From: Streptomyces sp. NBC_01707
GTDB taxonomy: Bacteria; Actinomycetota; Actinomycetes; Streptomycetales; Streptomycetaceae
Assembly (NCBI RefSeq): GCF_041438805.1
Contig: NZ_CP109190.1
Coordinates: forward strand, 4,712,001 to 4,776,000
DNA length: 64,000 bases
Direction of reading: 5' to 3'
Shown: positions 33,681 to 42,580 of the stretch, piece by piece
How positions within the stretch are numbered: position 1 is the first letter of the stretch
How the letters are laid out: every line of letters begins with the position of its first letter
Made by a program: the position numbers and the translations under genes
The notes under the pieces: model-generated
What the model saw: only the letters and a program-made list of their open reading frames with translations
The model's database searches: none
What the model was told of the DNA's origin: nothing

Positions 33681-33699
33681 ATACGCCAGGGAGGACACC

Positions 33700-35979
33700 G
33701 TGCCCGCGCACACCGCCGCAACCGGCACCGGCACCACCGCAGAGGTCGAGCTCTCCATCGGCGGCATGACCTGCGCCTCGTGCGCGGCCCGCATCGAGAA
33801 GAAGCTCAACCGGATGGACGGCGTCACCGCCACCGTCAACTACGCCACCGAGAGGGCCAAGGTCAGCTACCGGGACGCGGGCATGTCCGTACAGGACCTG
33901 ATCGCCACCGTCGAGAAGACCGGCTACACGGCGCGGGAGCCTGCCCCTCCGGTACGAACCGAGGAGTCCACGCCCGGCGGCGAGGGCGAGGCCGACGCGC
34001 TCCGCCCGCTGCGGCAGCGGCTGCTCACCGCCGTCGTGCTCGCCGTCCCGGTGATCGCGATGGCGATGATCCCGGCGCTGCAGTTCATGTACTGGCAGTG
34101 GCTCTCACTGGCCCTGACCGCCCCTGTCATCACCTACGCCGCCTGGCCGTTCCACCGCGCCGCCTGGACCAACGCCCGGCACGGCGCGGCGACGATGGAC
34201 ACGCTGATCTCCGTCGGCACATCGGCCGCGTTCCTCTGGTCCGTGTGGGCGCTGTTCCTCGGCACGGCCGGGATGCCGGGCATGACGCACCCCTTCGAGC
34301 TGACCATCGGCCGCAGCGACGGCGCCGGGAACATCTATCTGGAGGCCGCGGCCGGAGTCACCGCGTTCATCCTGGCCGGCCGCTGGTTCGAGGCCCGCTC
34401 CAAGCGGAAGGCCGGCGCGGCACTCAAGGCGCTCCTGGAGCTGGGTGCCAAGGAGGTCACCGTGCTGAGGGGCGGCCGCGAGGTGACCGTGCCGACGGCT
34501 GAGCTGCAGGTCGGGAACCGGTTCCTGGTCCGTCCCGGCGAGAAGGTCGCCACCGACGGCATCGTCGTCGAGGGCGCCTCGGCGGTGGACGCGTCGATGC
34601 TCACCGGCGAGTCGGTCCCGGTCGAGGTCGCGGTCGGTGACGCCGTCACCGGTGCCACGCTCAACGCGGGCGGCCGGCTCGTCGTCGAGGCGACCCGGAT
34701 CGGCGCCGACACCCAGCTGGCACGGATGGCCAGGCTCGTCGAGGACGCACAGAACGGCAAGGCGGCGGCCCAGCGGCTCGCCGACCGGATCTCTGCGGTG
34801 TTCGTGCCGGTCGTCCTGCTGATCGCACTGGTCACCCTGGTCGTCTGGCTGCTCCTCACATCCGACGTGACAGCCTCCTTCACCGCAGCCGTCGCCGTAC
34901 TGATCATCGCCTGCCCCTGCGCCCTCGGCCTCGCCACGCCCACCGCCCTCATGGTCGGCACCGGCCGCGGCGCACAGCTCGGCATCCTGATCAAGGGACC
35001 CGAGGTCCTGGAGACCACCCGCCGTATCGACACGATCGTCCTGGACAAGACCGGCACCGTCACGACCGGCCGGATGACCCTCCAGGACGTCCACGCCACG
35101 GCCGACACCGACACCACACAGGTCCTGCGCCTGGCCGGCGCCCTGGAACACGCCTCCGAACACCCCATCGCCCGAGCGGTCGCCACCGGCGCCCGCGACC
35201 GAACCGGAACAGCACTCCCCGTCCCCGAGGACTTCGCCAACCTCCCCGGCCTCGGCGTCCAGGGTGTTGTCGAGGGCCACGCCGTCCTCGTCGGCCGTGA
35301 GCAGCTGCTCGCCGAGTGGGAGATACATCTGCCTGAGGAGCTGGCCCGGAAGAAGGCGGCGGCGGAAGCGGCCGGCCGGACGGCCGTCGTGGTGGCCTGG
35401 GACGGCGAGGCACGGGCGGTGCTGGATGTCGCCGACGCGGTGAAGGACACCAGCGCCGAGGCGATCGCACGGCTGCGGGCCCTGGGCCTGACACCCCTTC
35501 TGCTCACCGGGGACAACCGGGCGGTGGCGGAGTCGGTCGCGGCGGAGGTCGGGATCCACCCGGACGACGTGTACGCGCAGGTCATGCCCGAGGACAAGGT
35601 CGATGTCGTCAAGCGGCTGCAGGCTCAGGGCCGTTCGGTCGCGATGGTCGGCGACGGCGTCAACGACGCGGCGGCGCTGGCCCAGGCGGACCTGGGCCTG
35701 GCGATGGGCACGGGCACCGACGCGGCGATCGAGGCCGGCGACCTCACCCTGGTCCGCGGGGACCTGCGGGCGGCGGCGGACGCGATCCGGCTGTCACGGA
35801 AGACGCTGGGGACCATCCGTACGAACCTGTTCTGGGCGTTCGCGTACAACGTGGCGGCGCTGCCACTCGCCGCGGCGGGGCTGCTGAACCCGATGATCGC
35901 GGGGGCGGCGATGGCGTTCTCGTCGGTGTTCGTGGTGGGCAACTCGTTGCGGCTGCGGGGGTTCCGCGCGGCAGCGTAG
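33700..35979 (+). CDS. copA: Copper-exporting P1B-type ATPase (CopA)
   Basis: This 759-aa protein has one N-terminal HMA domain with the metal-binding GMTCASC (Cys25, Cys28), eight predicted transmembrane helices, the intramembrane CPC motif at residues 405-407, the phosphorylation site DKTGT with Asp449, a conserved SEHPIA His-Pro pair, and [10 protein letters not shown]. These define a Cu(I)-exporting P1B-1 ATPase. GTG 33700 is chosen because GGGAGG lies 6 nt upstream; the ATG at 33649 lies before the CsoR box. A copper-sensing repressor would act at 33664-33680. No copZ or csoR gene is adjacent. Confidence 0.94.
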   Translation: MPAHTAATGTGTTAEVELSIGGMTCASCAARIEKKLNRMDGVTATVNYATERAKVSYRDAGMSVQDLIATVEKTGYTAREPAPPVRTEESTPGGEGEADALRPLRQRLLTAVVLAVPVIAMAMIPALQFMYWQWLSLALTAPVITYAAWPFHRAAWTNARHGAATMDTLISVGTSAAFLWSVWALFLGTAGMPGMTHPFELTIGRSDGAGNIYLEAAAGVTAFILAGRWFEARSKRKAGAALKALLELGAKEVTVLRGGREVTVPTAELQVGNRFLVRPGEKVATDGIVVEGASAVDASMLTGESVPVEVAVGDAVTGATLNAGGRLVVEATRIGADTQLARMARLVEDAQNGKAAAQRLADRISAVFVPVVLLIALVTLVVWLLLTSDVTASFTAAVAVLIIACPCALGLATPTALMVGTGRGAQLGILIKGPEVLETTRRIDTIVLDKTGTVTTGRMTLQDVHATADTDTTQVLRLAGALEHASEHPIARAVATGARDRTGTALPVPEDFANLPGLGVQGVVEGHAVLVGREQLLAEWEIHLPEELARKKAAAEAAGRTAVVVAWDGEARAVLDVADAVKDTSAEAIARLRALGLTPLLLTGDNRAVAESVAAEVGIHPDDVYAQVMPEDKVDVVKRLQAQGRSVAMVGDGVNDAAALAQADLGLAMGTGTDAAIEAGDLTLVRGDLRAAADAIRLSRKTLGTIRTNLFWAFAYNVAALPLAAAGLLNPMIAGAAMAFSSVFVVGNSLRLRGFRAAA

Positions 35980-36002
35980 GACCGCGCTCGACGGGCCGGT
36001 GC

Positions 36003-36863
36003 TCAGCCCGCGCTCACGAACCGCACCCGGGTGCCGGGCACCGCCTGTGCCGCCCCCGCAAGTGCGGTCTCGTCCACGACCCCGACGACCGGGTAGCCCC
36101 CGGTCGTCGGGTGGTCGTTGAGGAACACCACCGGGCGGCCGTCCGGAGGCACCTGGATCGCGCCGAGCACCATCCCCTCACTGGGGAGTTCGCCCTCGTG
36201 GGCTCGCGTCAGGGCCGGGCCCTCCGTGCGCAGGCCGATCCGGTTGCTGTGCGGCGAGACCCGGTACGTGGCCGTGGTGAGCGTGCGCAGCGCCTGATCC
36301 GTGAACCAGGTGTGGCGGGGACCAAGACGTACCGGGAGAACGAGCTCGGCGGGCGCGCCCGGCCAGGGCACGGTGTCGGGGGCCGCAGGAAGCGACCCCC
36401 CGTGTCCCAGGGGCAGTACGTCGCCGTCGCGCAGCGGGGCCGGCCCGAGCCCGGAGAGCAGGTCCGCGGACCTGCTGCCCAGCACCGGTTCCGGCAGCAG
36501 ACCGCCCCCGAACGCGAGATAGCTGCGCAGCCCCTGCACCGCGGGGCCGGCGTCGAGCACCGCACCCGCCGGTACGTGCACGGGTGTCCCCCAGGCCACG
36601 GGCCGGCCGTCGACCGTGACCCGGCAGGGTGCACCGCCGACGACGGCGACCACCGGCCGGTCCGGGCGGACCGCGCAGCCGGTGGCGGTCGTCTCCAACA
36701 GCGCCGCGTCCGCGGGGTTTCCCGCCAGCCGGTTGGCAAGGCGGTGGGAGGGGGCGTCCAGGGCTCCGGCACGCGGCACCCCGAGGTGCGCCCAGCCGAT
36801 ACGGCCCGCGTCCTGAACGGTGGTCAGGGCTCCGGCCCGCGCCACCTCGATGGCACCGGTCAT
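36003..36863 (-). CDS. pxpC: 5-oxoprolinase subunit C (PxpC, biotin-dependent carboxyltransferase-like)
   Basis: This 286-aa protein matches the KipA/PxpC family: MTGAIEVARAGALTTVQDAG with GRIGWAHLGVPRAGALD, YLAFGGGLLPEPVLGSRS, YRVSPHSNRIGLRTEGPAL and NDHPTTGGYPVVGVV. With PxpA and PxpB it forms the ATP-dependent 5-oxoprolinase that opens 5-oxoproline to glutamate. It is the third gene of the operon; its start overlaps the pxpB stop by 4 nt. It converges on copA with a gap of 23 bp. Confidence 0.92.
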   Translation of the reverse strand: MTGAIEVARAGALTTVQDAGRIGWAHLGVPRAGALDAPSHRLANRLAGNPADAALLETTATGCAVRPDRPVVAVVGGAPCRVTVDGRPVAWGTPVHVPAGAVLDAGPAVQGLRSYLAFGGGLLPEPVLGSRSADLLSGLGPAPLRDGDVLPLGHGGSLPAAPDTVPWPGAPAELVLPVRLGPRHTWFTDQALRTLTTATYRVSPHSNRIGLRTEGPALTRAHEGELPSEGMVLGAIQVPPDGRPVVFLNDHPTTGGYPVVGVVDETALAGAAQAVPGTRVRFVSAG

Positions 36864-37642
36864 GGCCGCACCTCCGCCGCGACAAAGCGCACCCGCGCCC
36901 CGGGGCTCAGCAGGGCGGCCGGTTCGCGGGCCGGGTTCCACAGTTCGCCCGGCTCGGGCATCCGCCCGATGATCTGCCAGCCGCCGGGCGACGGGCGCGG
37001 GTACACCCCGGTGTACGCCCCCGCGAGGGCCAGCGCACCGGCCGGAACCCTGGTGCGCGGAGTCGCGCGGCGCGGCATGTGCAGGTGCTCGGGAAGACCC
37101 GTGAGGTAGCCGAAGCCGGGGGCGAACCCGCAGAAGGCCACACGGAACTCGGTCCCGGCGTGGATGCGGGGCACGTCGGCGACGGTGACGCCCCAGGCCG
37201 CCGCGACGTCGGTGAGGTCCGGGCCGTCGTAGACCACGGGGATCTCGACGGCTTCCCCGGTGTCGCGCCGCAGCGGCGGCACCTTCCAGGAGACGAGTTC
37301 CCGGGCGAGCCGCGCGCTGCCGTCCGGGGTGCGGTCCGCGATGCCGTCGAGCAGGACGGTACGGGCACCGGGAACGATCTCGCGTACGGCGGGCAGTTCA
37401 CCGCGTGCCCGCCGCCGCAGCAGCTCGGCGTGAAACGCCTCGGCGTGCTCACCGGAGGGCAGCTCGACGAGCAGCGCTCCGGCCCCGGCGGGAAGCACGC
37501 GGATGCCGGTCGGGCTGCTCGTGTCACGGGACGGGCGGGCGCTCGTCCCCCGCGCCCCTGACGTACCCGCGTCGCGGGGCTGTCCGGTGAGGACGCTCCG
37601 CTCGGCCGTGACCCCCCGCGTGGCGTCGGAACCCGAGCTCAT
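36860..37642 (-). CDS. pxpB: 5-oxoprolinase subunit B (PxpB, allophanate hydrolase-like)
   Basis: This 260-aa KipI/PxpB family protein has an N-terminal extension of about 45 low-complexity residues, then IRVLPAGAGALLVEL and ARELVSWKVPPL. The core signature is VYDGPDLTDVAAAWGVTVAD, HAGTEFRVAFCGFAPGFGYL, and PRRATPRTRVPAGALALAG with GGWQIIGRM. It is the partner of PxpC; in some bacteria the two are fused. The ATG at 37642 overlaps the pxpA stop as ATGA. The extension is unusual compared with typical lengths of about 215-230 aa. Confidence 0.92.
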   Translation of the reverse strand: MSSGSDATRGVTAERSVLTGQPRDAGTSGARGTSARPSRDTSSPTGIRVLPAGAGALLVELPSGEHAEAFHAELLRRRARGELPAVREIVPGARTVLLDGIADRTPDGSARLARELVSWKVPPLRRDTGEAVEIPVVYDGPDLTDVAAAWGVTVADVPRIHAGTEFRVAFCGFAPGFGYLTGLPEHLHMPRRATPRTRVPAGALALAGAYTGVYPRPSPGGWQIIGRMPEPGELWNPAREPAALLSPGARVRFVAAEVRP

Positions 37643-38388
37643 GCGAATGCCCGCACGGCCACGCCCGCTTCTTCGAGCGCCGCTCTGATCCTGCGTGCCA
37701 GCGCCGCCGCGCCCGGGGTGTCGCCGTGCACGCACAGCGAGCGTGCCGCGACGGGTATCCGGCTGCCGTCCGCGCCGGTGACGCCCTGGTCCACGGCCAT
37801 CCCGACACTGCGGCGTACGACTTCGTCCTCGTCGTGCAGCACCGCGCCGGGCTCGCTCCGCGGGACCAGCGTGCCCTGCGGGGTGTACGCGCGGTCGGCG
37901 AAGGCCTCCTCGACGGCGGTGAGACCCGCGGCCCGGGCGTGGTCGAGCAGGCGCGACCCGGGAAGTCCGAGGACCGCCAGGTCCCCGCCGGCCAGCCTGA
38001 CGCCCTCCACCACCGCTGCGGCCTGGTCGTCGTCCCAGACGGCGCGGTTGTAGAGGGCGCCGTGCGGTTTGACGTACGCGACCGTGGAGCCGGCCGCTTC
38101 GGCGAAGACCCGCAGGGCGCCGATCTGGTAGGCGATCTCGGCGGTGAGTTCGGCGGGTGGCACATCCATGGAGCGACGTCCGAAGCCGGCCAGATCGCGG
38201 TAGGCGACCTGGGCACCGATCCGGACGCCCCTGGCGGCCGCGATGTCGCAGACCCGCCGCATCACGGAGGCGTCTCCCGCGTGGAAACCGCAGGCCACAT
38301 TGGCGCTGGTGACGCAGTCGAGCAGCGCGTCGTCATCGGTGAGGGTCCAGTGCCCGAACCCTTCGCCGAGATCCGCGTTGAGATCCAT
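37639..38388 (-). CDS. pxpA: 5-oxoprolinase subunit A (PxpA, LamB/YcsF family)
   Basis: This 249-aa protein has all family hallmarks: MDLNADLGEGFG, TSANVACGFHAGD, YVKPHGALYN, EAFADRAYTPQGTLVPRS and LCVHGDTPGA. PxpA supplies the catalytic hydrolase-like core of the three-part 5-oxoprolinase. The start at 38388 matches the family N-terminus and has AGGCGAG upstream. However, the promoter places the transcription start near 38427, where GTG 38427 or ATG 38424 could initiate a leaderless product with 12-13 extra residues. It is the first gene of pxpABC. Confidence 0.92.
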   Translation of the reverse strand: MDLNADLGEGFGHWTLTDDDALLDCVTSANVACGFHAGDASVMRRVCDIAAARGVRIGAQVAYRDLAGFGRRSMDVPPAELTAEIAYQIGALRVFAEAAGSTVAYVKPHGALYNRAVWDDDQAAAVVEGVRLAGGDLAVLGLPGSRLLDHARAAGLTAVEEAFADRAYTPQGTLVPRSEPGAVLHDEDEVVRRSVGMAVDQGVTGADGSRIPVAARSLCVHGDTPGAAALARRIRAALEEAGVAVRAFA

Positions 38389-38433
38389 CGGGCTCGCCTG
38401 GTTCGTCGGGTTCGTCAGATCCATCACGAGCGC

Positions 38434-38462
38434 ACGCTAGCGATTGTTCAACAATCTGACAA
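38434..38462 (-). promoter_or_regulatory. Promoter of pxpABC
   Basis: On the minus strand TTGTCA, a 17-nt spacer and TAGCGT form the promoter. The spacer is almost entirely the palindromic operator at 38442-38456. Confidence 0.65.
38442..38456. promoter_or_regulatory. GntR operator, copy 1 (pxpABC/gntR)
   Basis: GATTGTTCAACAATC is a perfect 15-bp palindrome placed between the -35 and -10 of the pxpABC promoter. A copy differing by one base is in the same position of the DUF969 promoter (39551-39565). Confidence 0.75.
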
Positions 38463-38553
38463 GACCCGGCTTGGGGGGCGAGACACCCGTACGGTTCACT
38501 GGGCACAGAGTGCGCAGCGGACGACGCGCACGGCAACAGGCGGAGGACGGGGC

Positions 38554-39270
38554 ATGGCGGGGAATGCGGGCGGCCGGACTTCTCCGGATCTCTCGGAACT
38601 GGCGGCGGACAGCGCCCTGCTGGCCCGGTCCGGCACCGCCGAGCGGGTCGCCGCCATCCTGCGGGACCGGATCACCGAAGGCTACTTCCCGCCGGGCAGC
38701 CGGCTCTCCGAGGAGAGCATCAGCGGAGCCCTCGCCGTGTCCCGGAACACCCTGCGCGAGGCGTTCCGCCTGCTGTCGCACGAACGCCTCCTGGAACATC
38801 GGCTCAACAAGGGCGTCTTCGTCCGCGTGCTCGCCGTCGACGACCTGGTGGACATCTACCGGGTCCGGCTGCTCGTCGAGTGCGCCGCCCTGCGGACGCT
38901 GGGCGAGCCGCCGTACGACCTGACGGCCGTCGAGGCAGCCGTGTCGACGGGCGAGCAGGCGGCACTGGCCGGCGACTGGCCGGGCTGCTCGACCGCCAAC
39001 ATCCGCTTCCACCAGGCTCTGGCCGGGCTCGCCAACAGCCCCCGCACGGACGAGCTGATGCGCAACGTCCTCGCCGAACTGCGGCTGGCCTTCCACGTGA
39101 TGGCCGACCCGCGACGGTTCCACGAGCCCTACCTCACCCGGAACAGGGAGATCGCGGACAGACTCGCCGACGGCGACGCCGTGGGCGCCGAGCGGATGCT
39201 GGCCTTCTACCTGGAGGACTCACGGCGCCAGCTGGCGGAGGCGTACGCGGAGCGCCTGACCGCGCGATAG
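38554..39270 (+). CDS. GntR-family (FCD-domain) regulator
   Basis: This 238-aa protein has an N-terminal winged helix (VAAILRDRITEGYFPPGSRL, SEESISGALAVSRNTLREAF) and an FCD effector domain with metal- and ligand-binding residues in RVRLLVECAALRTLG, NIRFHQALAGLANSPRTDEL and HEPYLTRNREIADRL. The ATG has GGAGG 7 nt upstream. It lies between pxpABC and the DUF969-DUF979-DUF2891 operon. The shared palindrome at both promoters is the likely operator of this protein. The effector may be 5-oxoproline or a related acid (inference). Confidence 0.9.
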   Translation: MAGNAGGRTSPDLSELAADSALLARSGTAERVAAILRDRITEGYFPPGSRLSEESISGALAVSRNTLREAFRLLSHERLLEHRLNKGVFVRVLAVDDLVDIYRVRLLVECAALRTLGEPPYDLTAVEAAVSTGEQAALAGDWPGCSTANIRFHQALAGLANSPRTDELMRNVLAELRLAFHVMADPRRFHEPYLTRNREIADRLADGDAVGAERMLAFYLEDSRRQLAEAYAERLTAR

Positions 39271-39544
39271 CCCCGCCCCCGGCACCGCACCCCGCACGGC
39301 AGACCACCCCGCCCGGCTCGGCGTTCCACCCCGCGCCTGGCCGTTTCACGCGTGGAACGTTCCACAATCCGCACCAACCCCCGAACGCAACCCTCCACAC
39401 CACGCACCGGACCTCTTCCGGGCGAACCCGCAGATCAGGGCCAAAACGCACCATCTATTGCCCGTACCGACCGAACGGCACACCGCCCGCCCGGCCGCAC
39501 CGCCGCGCCCACCTCACGCTTTGCTATCCATGTAGCCCGCACCC
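39271..39544. other. Intergenic region with an extra palindrome
   Basis: There is no gene here. It contains the perfect 14-bp palindrome GTGGAACGTTCCAC at 39352-39365, directly preceded by a second overlapping palindrome, CACGCGTG (39348-39355). Confidence 0.5.
39352..39365. promoter_or_regulatory. Perfect palindrome upstream of the DUF969 operon
   Basis: GTGGAACGTTCCAC is self-complementary over 14 bp, about 180 bp upstream of the DUF969 promoter. It may bind a second regulator. A half-site GCGTTCCACC occurs at 39321-39330. Confidence 0.4.
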
Positions 39545-39574
39545 TTGTGGGTTTGTTGAACAATCGCCTAATGT
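39545..39574 (+). promoter_or_regulatory. Promoter and GntR operator copy 2 (DUF969 operon)
   Basis: TTGTGG (39545-39550), an 18-nt spacer and TAATGT (39569-39574) form the promoter. GTTTGTTGAACAATC (39551-39565) fills most of the spacer and differs from the pxpABC operator (reverse complement) at one position. Confidence 0.75.
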
Positions 39575-39648
39575 CTCGCGCACTACCCCCGTCTGATCAG
39601 GACCGAGCAGGCCTGCCTGCACGTCCATGCGCGGAAGAAGGCCGACGC

Positions 39649-40380
39649 GTGATCGTTCTCCTCGGCGTGCTCGTGGTGATCCTCGGATTCGCCACCCGCC
39701 GCAATCCCCTCCTCGTGGTGGGTGTCGCAGGCATCGTCACAGGGCTGCTCGGCAAGCTCTCCCCGCAGGAGGTGCTGGCCACCTTCGGCAACAGCTTCGC
39801 CTCCGCGCGCTCCGTGACCGTCTTCGTCATCACCCTGCCCGTCATCGGGCTTCTCGAGCGGTACGGACTCCAGGAGCAGGCCCGTACGCTCATCGGCAGG
39901 CTGGGCAAACTGACCACCGGCCGCTTCCTGGCGCTCTACCTGCTGATACGGCAGCTCACCGCCTCCGTCGGCCTCACCAGCATCGGCGGCCCCGCGCAGA
40001 GTGTGCGGCCGCTGATCGCCCCGATGGCCGAGGCCGCCGCCGAGGCCAAGGCCGGTCGTCCGCTGCCGCAGAAGCTGCGCGAGAAGGTCCGCTCGCACGC
40101 GTCCGGCGCCGACACCATCGGAGTGTTCTTCGGTGAGGACTGCTTCATCGCCATCGGATCGATCCTGCTGATCACCGGCTTCGTGAACTCCACGTACGAC
40201 CAGCACCTCGAACCCCTGCACCTGGCCCTGTGGGCGATCCCCTCCGCGATCTGCGCCTTCCTGATCCACGGGGCCCGCCTGCTCAACCTGGACCGGCAGC
40301 TGGAGCGCGAACTCGCCGTCGCCGCCGCCGAGAACGACCTGACGACGCACGCCGGGCTCCGGACGGAGGACGCCAAGTGA
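39649..40380 (+). CDS. DUF969 membrane protein, probable 5-oxoproline permease subunit
   Basis: This 243-aa membrane protein has about six transmembrane helices and the DUF969 pattern: VIVLLGVLVVILGFATRRNP, PLLVVGVAGIVTGLLGKLSP, TLPVIGLLERYGLQEQART, TSIGGPAQSVRPLIAPMAEA and GADTIGVFFGEDCFIAIGSI. The GTG start is preferred over the upstream ATG inside the -10 because AGAAGG is 7 nt before it. It overlaps the DUF979 gene as GTGA. DUF969 and DUF979 occur together and, from memory, often near 5-oxoprolinase genes. A transport role is inferred. Confidence 0.85.
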   Translation: MIVLLGVLVVILGFATRRNPLLVVGVAGIVTGLLGKLSPQEVLATFGNSFASARSVTVFVITLPVIGLLERYGLQEQARTLIGRLGKLTTGRFLALYLLIRQLTASVGLTSIGGPAQSVRPLIAPMAEAAAEAKAGRPLPQKLREKVRSHASGADTIGVFFGEDCFIAIGSILLITGFVNSTYDQHLEPLHLALWAIPSAICAFLIHGARLLNLDRQLERELAVAAAENDLTTHAGLRTEDAK

Positions 40381-41345
40381 TCAAGTCCGAGTACTTCTTC
40401 TGGCTGGTCGGCGCGGTGTTCCTCGTCATGGCCACGCAGATGGTCATGGACCGCAGCAACCCCAAGCGCTTCGGATCGGCCGGGTTCTGGGGTCTGCTGG
40501 GCGCGGCGTTCTTCTACTCCACCGGAGTCGTCGACAAGTCCCTCCCCGCCGAACCGCTGGGTGTCGCCGTCCTGATCCTGATCGTCCTGGGCGGCTGCGG
40601 TCTCACCGGCAAGGGCACATCGCACACTCCTTCCCGCGAGAAGCGCGCGGCCTCGGCCGCCCGTTTCGGCAACAAGCTGTTCCTTCCGGCTCTCACCATC
40701 CCCGTCGTCGCGATGATCTGCGCGACGCTCGTGAAGAACTGGAAGATCGGTGGCGAACCGGTCCTGGAACCGGGGTACGAGACCATCCTGGGCCTCGGCG
40801 TCGGTGCCATCGCCGCGCTGGTCGTGGGCATGGTGCTGTTGCGCGAGCGGAAGATCTCCGTACCGCTGCACTCCGGTCGCAACATGCTGGAATCGATGGG
40901 CTGGGCGCTGATCCTGCCTCAGCTGCTCGCAGTCCTCGGCTCGATCTTCCAGTCCGCCGGTGTCGGCGAGCAGGTCGGAAGGATCACCGAGGCGGTGCTG
41001 CCGGACGGCCAGAAGTTCGTGGCCGTGGCCGTCTACTGCTGCGGCATGGCGCTGTTCACCGTCGTCATGGGCAATGCCTTCGCCGCGTTCCCGGTGATGA
41101 CCGCCGCGATCGGCTGGCCCGTCCTCATCGAGCAGATGAACGGCAACGCGCCCGCGATCCTCGCGATCGGCATGCTCTGCGGCTTCTGCGGCACCCTCGT
41201 CACCCCGATGGCCGCCAACTTCAACCTGGTTCCCGCCGCTCTGCTCGAACTCAAGGACCAGTACGGCCCGATCAAGGCCCAGCTCCCCACGGCAGCCGCC
41301 CTGCTGGTCTGCAACGTCGCGATCATGGCCCTCTTCGCCTTCTGA
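40377..41345 (+). CDS. DUF979 membrane protein, partner of DUF969
   Basis: This 322-aa protein has about nine hydrophobic segments and DUF979 signatures: EYFFWLVGAVFLVMATQMV, GFWGLLGAAFFYSTGV, RFGNKLFLPALTIPVVAMIC, VTDGQ-like LPDGQKFVAVAVYCCGMALF, and GMLCGFCGTLVTPMAANFNL with VPAALLELKDQYGPIKAQLP. It starts at GTG overlapping the DUF969 stop, so the two proteins are made together. It likely forms a two-component carrier for a carboxylate substrate. Regulation by the GntR operator upstream of DUF969 is predicted. Confidence 0.85.
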   Translation: MIKSEYFFWLVGAVFLVMATQMVMDRSNPKRFGSAGFWGLLGAAFFYSTGVVDKSLPAEPLGVAVLILIVLGGCGLTGKGTSHTPSREKRAASAARFGNKLFLPALTIPVVAMICATLVKNWKIGGEPVLEPGYETILGLGVGAIAALVVGMVLLRERKISVPLHSGRNMLESMGWALILPQLLAVLGSIFQSAGVGEQVGRITEAVLPDGQKFVAVAVYCCGMALFTVVMGNAFAAFPVMTAAIGWPVLIEQMNGNAPAILAIGMLCGFCGTLVTPMAANFNLVPAALLELKDQYGPIKAQLPTAAALLVCNVAIMALFAF

Positions 41346-41443
41346 CCCGGCCCGCCCCTGACCCGAGCTCCATCCACCCCTGCCCCCTGGCCCGAGCCGC
41401 CCCTTGACCCGAGCCGCTCGCCCACCTCTCTGGAGTGACCCCG
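41346..41443. repeat. Degenerate short tandem repeats
   Basis: CCTGACCCGAGC, CCTGGCCCGAGC and CCTTGACCCGAGC occur within 60 bp between DUF979 and DUF2891. They look like slipped repeats in a spacer, with no clear hairpin terminator. Confidence 0.35.
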
Positions 41444-42472
41444 ATGTCCCCCGCGCTCCCTGCCACGTACGCCGTCCCCTTCACGGAACTGGCCCTCGCC
41501 AACGTCGTACGCGAGTACCCCAACGCCCCTGCCCACCTGTACGCCGGCCCCGAGGAACTGGTCGCGCCCCGCACCCTGCACCCCGCCTTCTACGGCGGGT
41601 ACGACTGGCATTCCACCGTGCACATGCACTGGCTGCTCGTCCGCCTGCTGCGCCGCTTCTCCACCACCGGGGACCTTCCGGCCACGGTCACCACCCGTGT
41701 CCACGAGGTACTGGACTCCCACCTCACCCCGGAGAACCTCGCCGTCGAGGCGGCGTATCTCCGCAAGCGCCCGCATTTCGAACGCCCCTACGGCTGGGCG
41801 TGGTTGGTGGCGCTGGCGGCGGAGTGCCGTGCGCTCGCCACCCCCGAGGGCGACCGCTGGGCCGACGCCCTCGCCCCCGCCGTGGAGACGGTCGGCGAAC
41901 TCCTCACCGCCTGGCTGCCCAAGGCGACGTACCCGATCAGGCACGGCATCCACCCCAACAGCGCCTTCGGCCTGGGCATGGTTCTGGACGCGGGCGAGCG
42001 CGCCGGTCTGCCCCGCCCGGTGCTCGACGCGGTGGCGGAACGGCTGCGCACCTGGTTCGCCGAGGACCATGACGCCCCCGCCCACTGGGAGCCGTCCGGA
42101 CAGGACTTCCTCTCCCCCGCCCTGACCGAGGCGGACGCCATGCGCCGAGTGCTCCCCACCGCGGAGTTCCGGACCTGGCTGGCCGGGTTCCTGCCGGGGC
42201 TGACGGACTCTCCGCTGCTCACCCCGCCCGTGGTCTCCGACCACGCCGACCCGCAGATCGGCCACCTCCTGGGTCTCACCATGAGCCGGGCCGCGGCCCT
42301 CCGTACGATCGCCGACGCGCTGGGCGAGGGCCCCGCCCACACCGCTCTGACCGCCTCGGCCGAGGCTCATCTCGCCGTCGGCCTGCCGTCGGTCTCCTCC
42401 GGTGACTTCAGCACGGACCACTGGCTGGCCACCTTCGCCGCACTGGCCCTGGACACCCCGCCCGGTCACTGA
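41444..42472 (+). CDS. DUF2891 protein
   Basis: This 342-aa soluble protein matches DUF2891. The N-terminal region has LHPAFYGGYDWHSTVHMHWL, with clustered histidines. Later motifs are HFERPYGWAWLVALAAECRA, YPIRHGIHPNSAFGLGMVLD, and SGQDFLSPALTEADAMRRVL. The helical pattern and His/Asp-rich motifs resemble alpha/alpha-barrel hydrolases, but no catalytic mechanism is established. ATG 41444 has GGAG 9 nt upstream. It follows DUF969-DUF979 in the same direction and probably in the same transcript. An enzyme acting on a 5-oxoproline-containing or related substrate is a plausible role (inference). Confidence 0.83.
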   Translation: MSPALPATYAVPFTELALANVVREYPNAPAHLYAGPEELVAPRTLHPAFYGGYDWHSTVHMHWLLVRLLRRFSTTGDLPATVTTRVHEVLDSHLTPENLAVEAAYLRKRPHFERPYGWAWLVALAAECRALATPEGDRWADALAPAVETVGELLTAWLPKATYPIRHGIHPNSAFGLGMVLDAGERAGLPRPVLDAVAERLRTWFAEDHDAPAHWEPSGQDFLSPALTEADAMRRVLPTAEFRTWLAGFLPGLTDSPLLTPPVVSDHADPQIGHLLGLTMSRAAALRTIADALGEGPAHTALTASAEAHLAVGLPSVSSGDFSTDHWLATFAALALDTPPGH

Positions 42473-42580
42473 CCGGTCCGGCACTCGCACAACGACCGGG
42501 TCGGCCCTCGACGGGCCGCCCCGGCCCCCGCGACGCCCGGCCCGGCCCTCCGGCGGCAGGCCGGCCCTTAGGGTCGTCCC

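Noticed and set aside
33649..33699. Upstream ATG as the copA start
   Set aside because: It lies before the CsoR-like operator and has no ribosome site, while GTG 33700 has GGGAGG at good spacing.
34105..35559. Long minus-strand frame opposite copA
   Set aside because: It lies wholly within copA, which has every P-type ATPase motif.
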